Shown here: piece after piece, positions 26,201 through 34,531 of the stretch
How positions within the stretch are numbered: position 1 is the first letter of the stretch
Layout of the letters: every line of letters begins with the position of its first letter
Assembly: GCF_020037125.1 (NCBI RefSeq)
Contig: NZ_JAIQDG010000008.1
Location: 228,877 to 292,876, forward strand
DNA length: 64,000 bases
DNA from: Myxococcus sp. RHSTA-1-4
GTDB lineage: Bacteria > Myxococcota > Myxococcia > Myxococcales > Myxococcaceae
Reading direction: 5' to 3'
The notes under the pieces: model-generated
The model's database searches: none
Seen by the model: only the letters and a program-made list of their open reading frames with translations
Told to the model about the DNA's origin: nothing
Program-made: the position numbers and the translations under genes

Positions 26201-27152
26201 CAACTGCGTGAAGGTGCAGCTGCGCCGGATGAGCTCGGACACCAACACCCACGACAACGACGCCCAGGAGAACCTCTGGGTGAAGGAGTCCAGCCACGCC
26301 AGCCCGTATGACGTGGTGGACTTCGGCTTCCAGTTCAGGAACGCGGGCGAGAAGGAGCAGCTCGTGTACTTCCGCTACGAGGGCCTGCCCTCGCACTGGA
26401 CGCAGGACTTCGGGCCGAAGAAGGCCGTGGTGGCCCCGGGCGAGCTGCTGGAGGGGCGTCTCAAGTTCCAGCCCGACGAGAAGGACGAGGACTGCGTCGC
26501 GCACGACGCCCACGTCACCGCGTGGACTCCGCGCGGGGACACGCTCGTGCGGCTGGGGGGGGCCACCGTGCGTGTGCCGCTCCGGCGCCGCACCACCGTG
26601 TTCATGGAGACGGTGGTGGACAAGGTCTCCTGCAAGGAGTTCCCCGCGTATCACCAGGAGCCGGACGACAAGCGCAGGGTCTACTTCTACCATCCGGAGA
26701 AGGCGCCCGAGGTCTGTGCCCTCATCTACGTGAAGGGCTATACGAAGCCCGCGCGGCCCAACGAGAAGTTCCTCGTGCGCTACGCGGACACCGAGGGGAA
26801 CCCCGTCTACCAGACGGTGATGACCAACAGCTCCGGCGAGTTCGAGGACTACCGCCTCACCGTGGAGGGAGGCCTGTGGTCCGCCACGGCCATCTACCCG
26901 GGCGACGGGAAGTGCAGCGGCTCCGCGCGGACGCGGGCCGTGCTCGAGGTTCCGCTCGACTATACGGGCGACCAGGACCAGGACGGGCTGCCGGACAAGG
27001 AGGAGGTCCAGGGCGACGCGGATGGGGACGGCCTGCCCAACACGCTGGATTCGGACAGCGACGGGGACGGAATCCCGGATGGCAAGGAGCCGCCCGGCGA
27101 TGACGACCAGGACGGCGTGGACAACGTCGTGGACAGGGACAACAAGGGGTAG
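23247..27152 (+). CDS. Giant secreted NHL-repeat protein with degenerate M6-like protease core and Ca-binding tail
   Basis: A 1301-aa exported protein. After a basic leader and signal peptide, residues of about 45-330 are NHL-type beta-propeller repeats (LYALDSVGGE, VYLLDSGNRRIL, FYVADTGNNQVIKI, MWVADTQNHRVTVF). A central domain resembles immune-inhibitor-A/M6 peptidases, but the zinc site reads HGYSHQFGLVDLF at 673-677 where an active M6 has HEFGHSLGLPDLY. The catalytic Glu is therefore replaced by Gly. CARDB-like beta domains follow. The last ~65 residues are Asp-rich calcium-binding repeats of the thrombospondin type 3 kind (DQDQDGLPD, DADGDGLPN, DSDGDGIPD). It closes the ppiC operon. A binding or scaffold role seems likelier than proteolysis. 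Confidence 0.85.
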   Translation: MSLSFPPHRRRAVRRPLALLAGLALVWSQTSLGGGAADAGAPHPVTGGFLIPFGVGVDELNGRVLVADTANRRIKYTDISTLAGGSPTWSEAGFVADPTQEQALNQPQGVAADAQGNLYALDSVGGEVELYRWNAGTSSYTYDPAFASTTRNVVAGLTITQPKDITVGPMGRVYLLDSGNRRILVADGPDDTSWDVALSDPTWFGPSGFDVGPDGTFYVADTGNNQVIKIPPVGAPLRFGSFGTGTSQFRSPRDVAVAPDGMMWVADTQNHRVTVFRADGSYDSTLGTAPLFTSPQKLEIDGLGRVFVIDSDAARLVAFLGSGGPVPFDLYVSDFLGDTGTEPTGASLTLSSPDILVRHRPDVNLATAAQHGLGYYAFQQPRHGVNNYVYVMVRNRGASPATNSAVRLYWGDPATPLVFPGDWSEGGFFESYSSPTVNVPGNIASVPAVPGATAAGHGVTVVGPILFRPPPPEDAAASDGRFVLMARASNLYDRLTPATGLDEVRKNNNLALRPIEVSRGPFPDGVQDTLVLRVDFPDITGSADEATVATRIDALTQWINEVSYNLATLRPVFTAPLPLTRTSSQYYTGEQTPLVELATDALDGLLAREPGALDGPTADTADDIDRVILVVNDPGFTRDWATTGSWPYTVGGTTRWLSVSIQGPSNSLAQYAHGYSHQFGLVDLFAHENVEFPIAEPANRWDNMALPFEGAHPLVWSKQHAAWVTSSGGQILFIPRPPGSSPRTGQPAIPVSFQSTLVAGQYGAIAIGLTPGVSSFEDETHFYWVEARTPTLANRDQTVPGKGVLVYYANKAIPQGQVPVVIRDRTPATTVGDAALGVGDTDSPPGTGITVRVAAERPSNGGYDVTVDYTPPVDYNVRIRVGDPAWTSPDIWVDNQEDGGGYNTTQVDEQPIAEQDNRIYARVYNDGPADAYDTEVRFLLSAPYHTVGGEGSFDLYKIVYIPVIPAGEYRDVYVVWKPTGVDDPHNCVKVQLRRMSSDTNTHDNDAQENLWVKESSHASPYDVVDFGFQFRNAGEKEQLVYFRYEGLPSHWTQDFGPKKAVVAPGELLEGRLKFQPDEKDEDCVAHDAHVTAWTPRGDTLVRLGGATVRVPLRRRTTVFMETVVDKVSCKEFPAYHQEPDDKRRVYFYHPEKAPEVCALIYVKGYTKPARPNEKFLVRYADTEGNPVYQTVMTNSSGEFEDYRLTVEGGLWSATAIYPGDGKCSGSARTRAVLEVPLDYTGDQDQDGLPDKEEVQGDADGDGLPNTLDSDSDGDGIPDGKEPPGDDDQDGVDNVVDRDNKG

Positions 27153-27173
27153 CGCGGGAGACGCGAGCGGGCC

Positions 27174-27204
27174 GAGCCATCCGGAGTCAAACCCCGGATG
27201 GCTC
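27174..27204. terminator. Bidirectional terminator between convergent genes
   Basis: GAGCCATCCG (27174-27183) pairs with CGGATGGCTC (27195-27204) across an 11-nt loop. It lies between the end of the 1301-aa gene and the MBL-fold gene, whose stop (27187-27189) sits in the loop. No long T-tract is present, as is common in this genome. Confidence 0.65.
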
Positions 27205-28308
27205 AGGCACCACCTCGACGGCCGCATCCCCGCGCCAGCGTCCGGCGAGCTGACCCTTGTCGTCGAAGGCGAAGCACCACACGGCGTCGAGCGGGTCCAC
27301 GGGAGGAGCAACCCTGTACGACCTTGGCGCGCCGGGCGGTGTCCGGAGCGAGCTGATGGAGAGTGTCGCGCCCGGCGCCTTGTCTTTCACGTGAGGGCGC
27401 TTGGTCAGGTGGAGCCGGGGCTCGGCGGCGAGGAGCTGGTCGGCTCCATCACCCGGGTCCATTCGTGGCAGGTCCGACCTCTCGAACGGGGTACAGACCC
27501 AGAGGCGCTCTACCGTCCCAGGGGCTCCGAGAAGGCCAGGGTGCAGTGCCTCCCGCGAGCCATGATGTGGCACCTTCAATCCCGTATGCCGGGCGAGCCC
27601 GGGGTGACGGGTGTCCACGGAAGCCCACCCGCTCTGGAGCACCGTTCCTCGCGGGTTCTTCCAGGGAAGGTCCGCGCCCAGGAGCAGCCGTGTCGCGCCC
27701 CACGTCACTTCGAGCACGGCGCTGAGCTCATTCGCCTGCTCTTTCGGAAGCGTGCCGAGCAGTGCGCTGATTTCCGAGCTCGTCGGGGCGAGACACCGGA
27801 CCGTCGCGGGGCCTGGAATGAGGACCTCGCCGTCCCTCAAGGGAACGAGCCGCGTCGCCCCGGTCGTGACGAGGCGCTGCATCGCGTTCAGAGCGGAGAT
27901 GACGGTGCGAGAGGCGATGTCCTTGTTGGTCACCCCCGACGAGAGGAGGTCTCCGACACGCCGGGCCAGGTCCTGCTCGGGAGGTGGATTGCCTGTCACC
28001 GCCACAACGGGTGGCCGGAGTACGTCGAGCAACTCGCCAAGGCCGGCGGCATGGTCGTCATGCGGGTGCGTGAGCACGGCGGCGAGGAGTGGTTCTCCTG
28101 GTGAGCACCAGCGCGAGATGATGCGCTCTTGCGGAAGGGCGGTGCCGACCTTGCACGCATCAATCGTGAGCCAGCCCTGTCCTGGAAGGGCAAGCGCGAG
28201 CGCCTCGGCCCCATGCCCGGTCGTCCCACCCGGGCCGCAGACGAACAGGTACAAACACCCCGCCGGAAGTGGCGAGCCGAGCTGGTCGAGTCGGGCTGCT
28301 GGAATCAT
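27187..28308 (-). CDS. MBL-fold metallohydrolase, ComEC-like, in a coupled pair
   Basis: A 373-aa protein with the metallo-beta-lactamase fold. The metal motif is HPHDDH (His81, His83, Asp85, His86), preceded by a strand ending LTIDA. Later come LLGADLPW and KVPHHGS, a pairing typical of the ComEC-type group that acts on DNA or other phosphodiesters. No signal peptide or transmembrane segment is seen, so it is a cytoplasmic enzyme. ATG 28306-28308 overlaps the stop of the upstream gene by ATGA, which fixes the start and shows translational coupling. Its partner is the P-loop/TPR protein. A defence effector or nuclease role is inferred from this context. Confidence 0.85.
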   Translation of the reverse strand: MIPAARLDQLGSPLPAGCLYLFVCGPGGTTGHGAEALALALPGQGWLTIDACKVGTALPQERIISRWCSPGEPLLAAVLTHPHDDHAAGLGELLDVLRPPVVAVTGNPPPEQDLARRVGDLLSSGVTNKDIASRTVISALNAMQRLVTTGATRLVPLRDGEVLIPGPATVRCLAPTSSEISALLGTLPKEQANELSAVLEVTWGATRLLLGADLPWKNPRGTVLQSGWASVDTRHPGLARHTGLKVPHHGSREALHPGLLGAPGTVERLWVCTPFERSDLPRMDPGDGADQLLAAEPRLHLTKRPHVKDKAPGATLSISSLRTPPGAPRSYRVAPPVDPLDAVWCFAFDDKGQLAGRWRGDAAVEVVPEPSGV

Positions 28309-30386
28309 GCCGACGGAGCTCCGCTCGTGCCGAGCCACTGGCGCACGTAGCGGAGTGAGTCGAGCTCTTCTTCCACGGTGGGTCTTCCGGAATCGAGGGG
28401 GCGGGAAGGCCAGTGGAACAGCCTTCTCAATCCGCCCTGGTATTCCGCGAGGATGACAAACGCGTCGACTTGCGGTGAGCGTCCGCGCGCGGCCTTGCGC
28501 CAGTCGGAGTGTGAGAGCTCGATGCCCTGGAGTTCCCTGGCCTCTTGCTGCTCGGGTGACTCGGCGTAGACAAGCTCGATACCCGCCTCATCTACCCGGC
28601 GCAGACGCCCTGGATGCCATGCCACCAGCGCGCGGCCGTCCTCTTCTTCCGGAACGAAGGCGGGCAGTCTCCAGCGGTCCTCTGGAGGAATGGAGGCCGG
28701 GTAGACCGACTCTCCGAGCTCCAGGACTTCCACCGCATCGGCTACACGCGCGGCCAGGGCGCGGAGCACGTTGCTGGTGGACACCACCTCGGTGGGAATG
28801 AGTCCGAGCACCTCTTGTGCCCGCTCGACCTCACCCACCCCGAGCCACGCCTCGACCACCCAGCGGTGGAGCGAGTGCGCGAACCGGGCATCACGACTCA
28901 CCTGGACCTCGTTCGGGTCGAGCGTCACGAGCGCCCGGCGGAATGCGTCTTCGGCATCACGGAACCGGGTTCGGTGGATGAGGAACGTGCAGAAGCGGGC
29001 ATGCCACCAGACGTTGTGTGGACGCTCGGTGATGGCCCGCTCGTAGTGTATTTCGACTTCCTCGGGCTGTAGGGCGGCACGGTCCAGGTTCCAGGCGTAG
29101 TAGTGGTGCGCATAGTCGTCGCGCTCGAATTTCTCCCAGCAACGCCGGTACACCATTGCCGCGTCCTCGAAGCGCTCCTGCTCCCGGCTGAGCGCTCGCC
29201 CGAGGTCCCAGTAGAACTCGGGTGCTGGCAGGTCCAGCGTGGTGAGCTGCTCACGCGTGTATCCGCCGGTGTGCGCCCGGTGGTGCATCTTCTCGAGCCA
29301 CGGAATCACCTTCTGTGGCTCGAGAAGCTCTGGTGTCAGGGCACCATCCATCTGCGCCCAGGTCTGCTCGAAGCGCGCGTGGGTGTCGAGGTCGGCCCTG
29401 CTCAGTCTCTCGTCCTGCGCACCCTCCGCGAGGAGCGCACGTCGGACGGGTTCACTCAGTCGGACCCTGCCGTCGTTCGTCTCGTACCCCAGTCCCACGC
29501 GAACGAGGTCCGCGACGTCCGTGAGCGCGGGAACGGCGCTCAGGAGCTTGTCCCATGGGAGTGCGAACCTGGCGAACGCTGCCCGGCGAAGCGCAGGCGC
29601 ATGTGCGTGCCGCGCCAGCAGTGGACGCAGTCTCCTGATGAGGGGTTCAAGCTGGGTGTGTTCCTGACTGACGAGTGAGCGCAGCAGTCGGGCGACGTCG
29701 GCGGGCGAGTCACCCAGCGAGGCGAGCGCGACACCCAGTCGCAACTGAGGCGGCGTGGGCCTGCAGCCCGCGAGTCCATCACGAATGTGGCGGAAGTCAT
29801 CCCGGAGGCTGTTCCAGGGCGCGTCGTCTTCCAGGGCCCGAGCGTCGAGCTCAGGGACGGCGAGGTTGAGTTCATGCTGGGCACGGTGACCCAGGTCGCG
29901 GAGCACGTCCCGCCGATGCGAACCCGCCAGTACGAGCACGCGCAGGAAGGGTACGGACCGGAGTGCGAGTCCAAGCTGGCGGATGAGGCTCGCGGCCCGG
30001 TCCGAGAGGGTCTGTTCGACGGAGCCAGGTTCTTCCCACGAGGGGTGCATCCGCAGCACGAGAATCCGGTCGCGCTCCTGGAGCCGCTCGAGGCTGGAGG
30101 TGAGGGACTCCACCGTTGAGTCGGAGAGAAGCTCCAGGGAAGCCTTGCCCTCACGCGCGAGAATCGCGAGCTGGAGCCGGGCATGCGCGACAGCGTCCGG
30201 AGACGTCAGCGGCGCCGCTCGGACCACGGCGAGCTGGTTCGGAAATCGTGCCTGGAGTGCTTCGAGGACCACGTCTCGCCCAGCACCCTGCCCACCGTAC
30301 AGCCAGACGAAGCTTCCCCGTGGCATGAGGAACTCGGCCGCCTGCTCGGCCTTCCGTCGCATGGGTCTGGTATCGACGAGCGCCAT
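28305..30386 (-). CDS. STAND-like P-loop/TPR protein, partner of the MBL hydrolase
   Basis: A 693-aa soluble protein. The N-terminus (residues 24-45) reads FVWLYGGQGAGRDVVLEAL, a P-loop position, but the invariant GK(S/T) is G-R-D, so ATP binding is doubtful. Candidate Walker B-like strands are RILVLRMHP and FLRVLVLAGS. The middle (about 200-380) is a helical or winged-helix region typical of STAND proteins. From about 385 to 560 there are TPR-like units (PEFYWDLGRALSREQERFEDAAMVYRRC, EVEIHYERAITERPHNVWWHARF, DAEDAFRRALVTLDP). The last ~130 residues are beta-rich. It is coupled to the MBL gene by ATGA. The start used is ATG 30384-30386; earlier in-frame starts exist and cannot be excluded. 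Confidence 0.78.
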   Translation of the reverse strand: MALVDTRPMRRKAEQAAEFLMPRGSFVWLYGGQGAGRDVVLEALQARFPNQLAVVRAAPLTSPDAVAHARLQLAILAREGKASLELLSDSTVESLTSSLERLQERDRILVLRMHPSWEEPGSVEQTLSDRAASLIRQLGLALRSVPFLRVLVLAGSHRRDVLRDLGHRAQHELNLAVPELDARALEDDAPWNSLRDDFRHIRDGLAGCRPTPPQLRLGVALASLGDSPADVARLLRSLVSQEHTQLEPLIRRLRPLLARHAHAPALRRAAFARFALPWDKLLSAVPALTDVADLVRVGLGYETNDGRVRLSEPVRRALLAEGAQDERLSRADLDTHARFEQTWAQMDGALTPELLEPQKVIPWLEKMHHRAHTGGYTREQLTTLDLPAPEFYWDLGRALSREQERFEDAAMVYRRCWEKFERDDYAHHYYAWNLDRAALQPEEVEIHYERAITERPHNVWWHARFCTFLIHRTRFRDAEDAFRRALVTLDPNEVQVSRDARFAHSLHRWVVEAWLGVGEVERAQEVLGLIPTEVVSTSNVLRALAARVADAVEVLELGESVYPASIPPEDRWRLPAFVPEEEDGRALVAWHPGRLRRVDEAGIELVYAESPEQQEARELQGIELSHSDWRKAARGRSPQVDAFVILAEYQGGLRRLFHWPSRPLDSGRPTVEEELDSLRYVRQWLGTSGAPSA

Positions 30387-30591
30387 CGGTTCATTGATAG
30401 CACGCGGGAGACGGCCGCGGCTGATTGGGGTGACCTGACAAGGAGGGCTCGCCAGGAGTTTCGTGCAACCTCTTCCCGGCATCGTTCACCGGTGGATGCG
30501 CGCCTCTGAGTCCCATGTCTGAACCCCCTGCGGTCCACGTCTCCTCGCGCTACACACGGTGGCCACCCTCTCCGCCCAAGGAGCGAGCCCC

Positions 30592-31602
30592 GTGTCCATT
30601 CGTCCCCCCATCCTGGCCCTCTCCGCCCTGCTTGCCTCCGCGCCGGTGCTCGCGCAGTCCGTGCAGGAGCGCCGCGCGGCCGAGCCGCTCGGCATCGCCA
30701 TGGAGGGCTTCCCCTCCCCGTACCCCGTGCGGTTCCTGCCCGTCACGCTGGAGGGGCAGGACCTCCGCATGGCCTACATGGACGTGAAGCCCACGGGCCG
30801 CGCCAATGGCCGCACGGTGGTGCTCCTCCACGGAAAGAACTTCTTCGGTGCGTACTGGCAGAGCACCATCCGCGCCCTCTCCGGAGCGGGCTACCGCGTC
30901 GTCGTGCCGGACCAGGTGGGCTTCGGCCGCTCCTCCAAGCCGGACATCCACTACAGCTTCCACACGCTCGCCTCGCTGACGAAGCAGCTGCTGGATTCGC
31001 TCGGCATCCAGGAGACGGCGGTGGTGGGGCACTCCATGGGGGGCATGCTCGCCACGCGCTTCGCGCTCATGTACCCGGAGGCCACCACGCACCTCGTGCT
31101 GGAGAACCCCATCGGCCTGGAGGACTACCGCGAGAAGGTGCCCTGGCAGTCCACCGAGGCGTACTACCGCGAGCAGCTCAAGGCCACCGAGGAGGGCACT
31201 CGCAAGTACCACCAGACGTACTACGTGAAGTGGAAGCCCGAGTACGACGTCTGGGTCCAGCTCTTCGCCCGGCAGCTCCCGAGCGGCGAGTATCCGCGCC
31301 TCGCCTGGGTGTCCGCCGCCACGTCGCAGATGATCTACGAGCAGCCCGTCGTCCACGAGTTTCCCCGCGTGAAGCCGCGCACCCTGCTCGTCCTCGGCCA
31401 GGAGGACCGCACCTTCATCGGCCGGGGCAAGGTGCCGCCCGAGGTGGCGGCGACGCTCGGCCAGTACCCCCAACTCGGCAAGGCCGTCGCGAAGGCCATC
31501 CCCAATGCCACGCTGGTGGAGCTGCCCGGCATCGGCCACATCCCCCACTTCGAGGCGCCGGAGAAGTTCCACTCCGAGCTGCTCGGCTTCCTCGGAAAGT
31601 GA
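30592..31602 (+). CDS. Exported alpha/beta hydrolase
   Basis: A 336-aa protein. The GTG start at 30592 is preceded at good spacing by AAGGAG and opens a clear signal peptide (PPILALSALLASAPVLAQS). The fold is a standard alpha/beta hydrolase: VVLLHGKNFFGAYW (oxyanion), PDQVGFGRSSKP, the nucleophile elbow VVGHSMGGM with Ser148, a late LVLGQEDRTF carrying the acid, and LPGIGHIPHFEAP carrying the His. It is probably a periplasmic or secreted esterase or haloalkane-dehalogenase-like enzyme; the substrate is unknown. It is divergent from the MBL/P-loop pair, across about 200 bp. Confidence 0.88.
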   Translation: MSIRPPILALSALLASAPVLAQSVQERRAAEPLGIAMEGFPSPYPVRFLPVTLEGQDLRMAYMDVKPTGRANGRTVVLLHGKNFFGAYWQSTIRALSGAGYRVVVPDQVGFGRSSKPDIHYSFHTLASLTKQLLDSLGIQETAVVGHSMGGMLATRFALMYPEATTHLVLENPIGLEDYREKVPWQSTEAYYREQLKATEEGTRKYHQTYYVKWKPEYDVWVQLFARQLPSGEYPRLAWVSAATSQMIYEQPVVHEFPRVKPRTLLVLGQEDRTFIGRGKVPPEVAATLGQYPQLGKAVAKAIPNATLVELPGIGHIPHFEAPEKFHSELLGFLGK

Positions 31603-31748
31603 ACTCCGCCCTGCCCCCGGGGCTGTGGGCAACTTGGGGATGGTGCCCACTCCCGGGGTGAAGGTGGCCCGCTGCTCCCGTCTCAGGCGCCCGGAGTAGA
31701 ATCTCCCGGTCCGGGGCCGGGAGCCCTGGCTCCTATCAGGGGGGCATC

Positions 31749-33416
31749 ATGAAGAAGCTGCTCGGACCGATGCTGTACGTGGCGGACTCGCAGTCCACGG
31801 ACACGTGGGCCTTCTCCGTCAACCTGTACCTCGCCGGCACGGACCCCACGAAGCCCCCGCCGCTCCGGCCCGTCTTCCTCGACATGAGCGGGGCGGAGCT
31901 TCCCGGCGCCGTCGAGCCGCAAGCCGAGGTGGCCGCCGACTTCTCCGGCCTGAAGAGCCCGGCGGCCGGTGTGCTGTGGAAGTGGCGCGTGTCCCTGCGG
32001 CGGGAGGCCGCCCCGAAGCGCGTGGCCTACCGCTTCGTCCCCACCGACGGCGCCGCCCCGCTCCAGGGCGTGGACGACGTGACGGACGTCCTCATTCCGG
32101 AGCGGGGAGGCCTGCCGCGCGCGGCCTTCTTCTCCTGCAACGGTGGCGGCAGCGCGGATGCGTGGAACGCGGTGTCCAAGATGGGCCGTCCCTTCGGCTG
32201 CTGGGACGACATGAAGGAGCAGCACGAGGACCCCGCGGGCGGCTTCCACCTGCTTATTGGCGGTGGAGACCAGGTGTACGCGGACTCCATCTGGTACGCG
32301 TCCAAGGAGCTGGTGGAGTTCCGCAAGCTGCCGCGGGAGGAGAAGCTCGTCTGCGAGCTACCCGCCGGCTTCCACGACGAGATGGTGGCCCGCTACGTGG
32401 AGCTGTACTGCGAGCGCTGGGGCGGCGCCTCGGGCATCGCCCCCATGCTGGCGCGCGTGCCCGGCCTCTTCACCTGGGACGACCACGACATCTTCGACGG
32501 CTGGGGCTCGCACGAGAAGCTCCAGGCCAGCCCCTGGTACCGCACCCTCTACAGCGCGGCGGCGTTGGCCTTCGAGGCCTTCCAGCTCGGTGGGCTGAGG
32601 ACGGCGGACAAGACGCCTCGCGAGCGCAAGCCCGGGGAGACCCACTACCTCCAGACGGTGCGCTTCATGGGGAGCGAGTGCGACCTGGACGTGGTGGCGC
32701 TGGATTTGCGCAGTGGCCGCACCACCCGCGTGCGCTCCAGCGGGAAGGTCGAGTACTCGGTGATGAGCGACGCGCAGTGGGCGGGCCTGGACGCGTGGCG
32801 CCGCGAGCACCGGGAGCGCCCGGAGATGGGCAAGAAGCACCGGCACGTCGTCGTCGTGTCCTCGGTGCCGCTGGTGCACCTGCGCTTCGGTCAGGCCGCC
32901 GAGGGCGTCGGGGGTTTGATTGAGCTTCGCGACGACATGCTGGACCAGTGGGAGTCCCACGTGCATCGCGGTGAGCGCTCGCGGCTCATCATGGACCTCT
33001 TCCGGCTGGCGAAGGACTCGTGCTGCGCGGTGACGGTGGTGTCGGGCGACGTGCACGTGGGCGCGCGGGGCCTCATCCGCTCGCGCAACCCGGAGCACCT
33101 CCCCCACGGGCTGACGGAGGCGACCATCGAGCAGGTGACGTCCTCCGCCATCGTCCACCCGCCCCCCGGCCTGCTCGAGTTCCTGGGCATGCGCATGCTG
33201 GCCGCGGAGGGTGTGGAGGACCTGCCGTCCTTCGTGCAGACGGAGATGCTGCCCGTGGGCAGCGACCGCTACCTGCGCGAGCGCAACTGGCTGTCCCTGT
33301 GCGTGAAGCGGCCGGGCAGCGCCACCACCTCCCGTCCCAAGCTGTGGCTGCGCTGGGAGGCCGAGCGCACCCCCGTCTCCATGCAGGTGGTGGTGGAGCC
33401 TCCGCCCCTCCTGTAG
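31749..33416 (+). CDS. PhoD-like metallophosphatase
   Basis: A 555-aa protein without a signal peptide. The N-terminal ~130 residues are beta-rich. The core shows metallophosphatase motifs of the PhoD group: LIGGGDQVYAD (metal Asp), TWDDHDIFDGWGSHE (D-D-H-D), a VVSSVPLVHL strand, and VTVVSGDVHVGARGL (G-D-V-H-V). This suggests phosphodiesterase or phosphatase activity, with Fe/Ca-type metals in the family. Cytoplasmic PhoD-like proteins are common in myxobacteria and their substrates are mostly unknown. ATG 31749 is preceded by AGGGGG. It is the first of two PhoD-type genes in the window; the other (45485) is secreted. Confidence 0.88.
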   Translation: MKKLLGPMLYVADSQSTDTWAFSVNLYLAGTDPTKPPPLRPVFLDMSGAELPGAVEPQAEVAADFSGLKSPAAGVLWKWRVSLRREAAPKRVAYRFVPTDGAAPLQGVDDVTDVLIPERGGLPRAAFFSCNGGGSADAWNAVSKMGRPFGCWDDMKEQHEDPAGGFHLLIGGGDQVYADSIWYASKELVEFRKLPREEKLVCELPAGFHDEMVARYVELYCERWGGASGIAPMLARVPGLFTWDDHDIFDGWGSHEKLQASPWYRTLYSAAALAFEAFQLGGLRTADKTPRERKPGETHYLQTVRFMGSECDLDVVALDLRSGRTTRVRSSGKVEYSVMSDAQWAGLDAWRREHRERPEMGKKHRHVVVVSSVPLVHLRFGQAAEGVGGLIELRDDMLDQWESHVHRGERSRLIMDLFRLAKDSCCAVTVVSGDVHVGARGLIRSRNPEHLPHGLTEATIEQVTSSAIVHPPPGLLEFLGMRMLAAEGVEDLPSFVQTEMLPVGSDRYLRERNWLSLCVKRPGSATTSRPKLWLRWEAERTPVSMQVVVEPPPLL

Positions 33417-33448
33417 GCCCGTGGTCCTGGAGACGGTGAAGCGGGTGT

Positions 33449-34195
33449 CTACAGGTACGGCTGGAGGATTTCCTGGGAGTAGGAGCGCCCGTAGCCGTCC
33501 AGGGAGATGGGCCGGCCGATGGCGACCGTGTCTCGCGTCTCGAACAGGTCCGCCGAGAAGTCGGTGGACCTCGTGGTGGACCGGGAAGAGGTGCTGGACT
33601 TCGCGGGCTCGTGCGTCACGTCACGCTGGGCACCCTGGAGCGCCTTCAGCGGGTCGATGAGGTTGCGGGTGTTGTAGCCCCCATTCGCGCTCTTCCAGAG
33701 CTCGACGTGGACGTGGTCGGCGTTGCTGCCCTTCCAGTCCGCCACGCGGGCGACCGTGTCCCCCGCCTTGACCTTGTCTCCGACCTTCACCTTGGCGGGG
33801 TCCACATGCCGGAAGACCCAGACCTTGCCGTCCTTGCCCTGGACCTTCACCGTGCCGCCGAAGACCTGCCCGGTGCTCTTCTTCGAGTGCGTCACCTGGA
33901 TGACCTTGCCGTCCTGGGGCGCGCGGACCTTCGTGCCCGGCCTGGCGAACCAATCCAGGCCCCCATGGACGTAGCCGCCCTTGCCGTTCGGCACGCCTTC
34001 CCGGCCGTCCGGGATGTTGTAGCCGGAGCGCTTCGGCAGCGGCTTGTCGAGCGGAGACACCAGCTTGGGGGACTTGCCCTCCGACTTGGGGCCCTTGCCC
34101 GTGCCGTTCGTCTTCGGGCCCTTGCCCTCGTGGCTTTCGGTCCGGGTTCCAGACGTCTTCGTGCTGTGCGAGTGGCCGGCGTGGGAGACCTTCAT
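33449..34195 (-). CDS. M23-family peptidase lacking a signal peptide
   Basis: A 248-aa protein with a full M23 zinc site: HGGLD (His77, Asp81), FRHV (His130) and HVHVE (His161, His163), in the LytM fold of glycyl-glycyl or peptidoglycan DD-endopeptidases. The first ~50 residues are His/Ser/Lys/Gly-rich and carry no hydrophobic signal segment. The C-terminal ~50 residues are Ser/Thr-rich. An M23 enzyme acting on peptidoglycan must leave the cytoplasm, so export by a non-Sec route or release by lysis is implied but not visible here. It stands alone, convergent with the PhoD-like gene, with a ~330-bp promoter region before it. Confidence 0.85.
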   Translation of the reverse strand: MKVSHAGHSHSTKTSGTRTESHEGKGPKTNGTGKGPKSEGKSPKLVSPLDKPLPKRSGYNIPDGREGVPNGKGGYVHGGLDWFARPGTKVRAPQDGKVIQVTHSKKSTGQVFGGTVKVQGKDGKVWVFRHVDPAKVKVGDKVKAGDTVARVADWKGSNADHVHVELWKSANGGYNTRNLIDPLKALQGAQRDVTHEPAKSSTSSRSTTRSTDFSADLFETRDTVAIGRPISLDGYGRSYSQEILQPYL

Positions 34196-34531
34196 GGTGG
34201 ATGACCTCAGTGGGTGGGGACTATGTGGGGGCCGTGAGCCTTACTGTCTACATTGTCGGATTCACGCTCCATGAGTTGCTTATAGGCGCACATTTCGTGC
34301 GAATTTCTTCCATGTAGGACCTTGAGGAATGACGGGGGCTTCCGCCGGGAGGGGTGGCCTCACCCTGCCAGGGAGGCGAGGGGCCGATGCTCCCAGGGGT
34401 GGCATCCGGGCATGCGGGGGCCCGCACCGTCGCGGGAACCTTGGTGCGCCACGCGCGCGCTCCGACATTGAGCCTCGTAGCGGTACGCCGGCGTGGGGAG
34501 CCTCCCCGCGCCCTTCGACGAGGAGCGCGAC
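34196..34531. other. Non-coding gap between divergent genes
   Basis: This holds the promoter region of the M23 gene on the minus strand and of the small gene on the plus strand. Around 34240-34320 it is AT-richer and includes a short inverted repeat CGCAC/GTGCG (34287-34301). The rest is GC-rich with nothing I can support as a gene. Confidence 0.5.

Noticed and set aside
23115..27311. A minus-strand open frame of about 1398 codons opposite the NHL/M6-like gene
   Set aside because: Same shadow-frame pattern; low-complexity residues and no recognisable fold, while the plus strand shows NHL and Ca-binding repeats.
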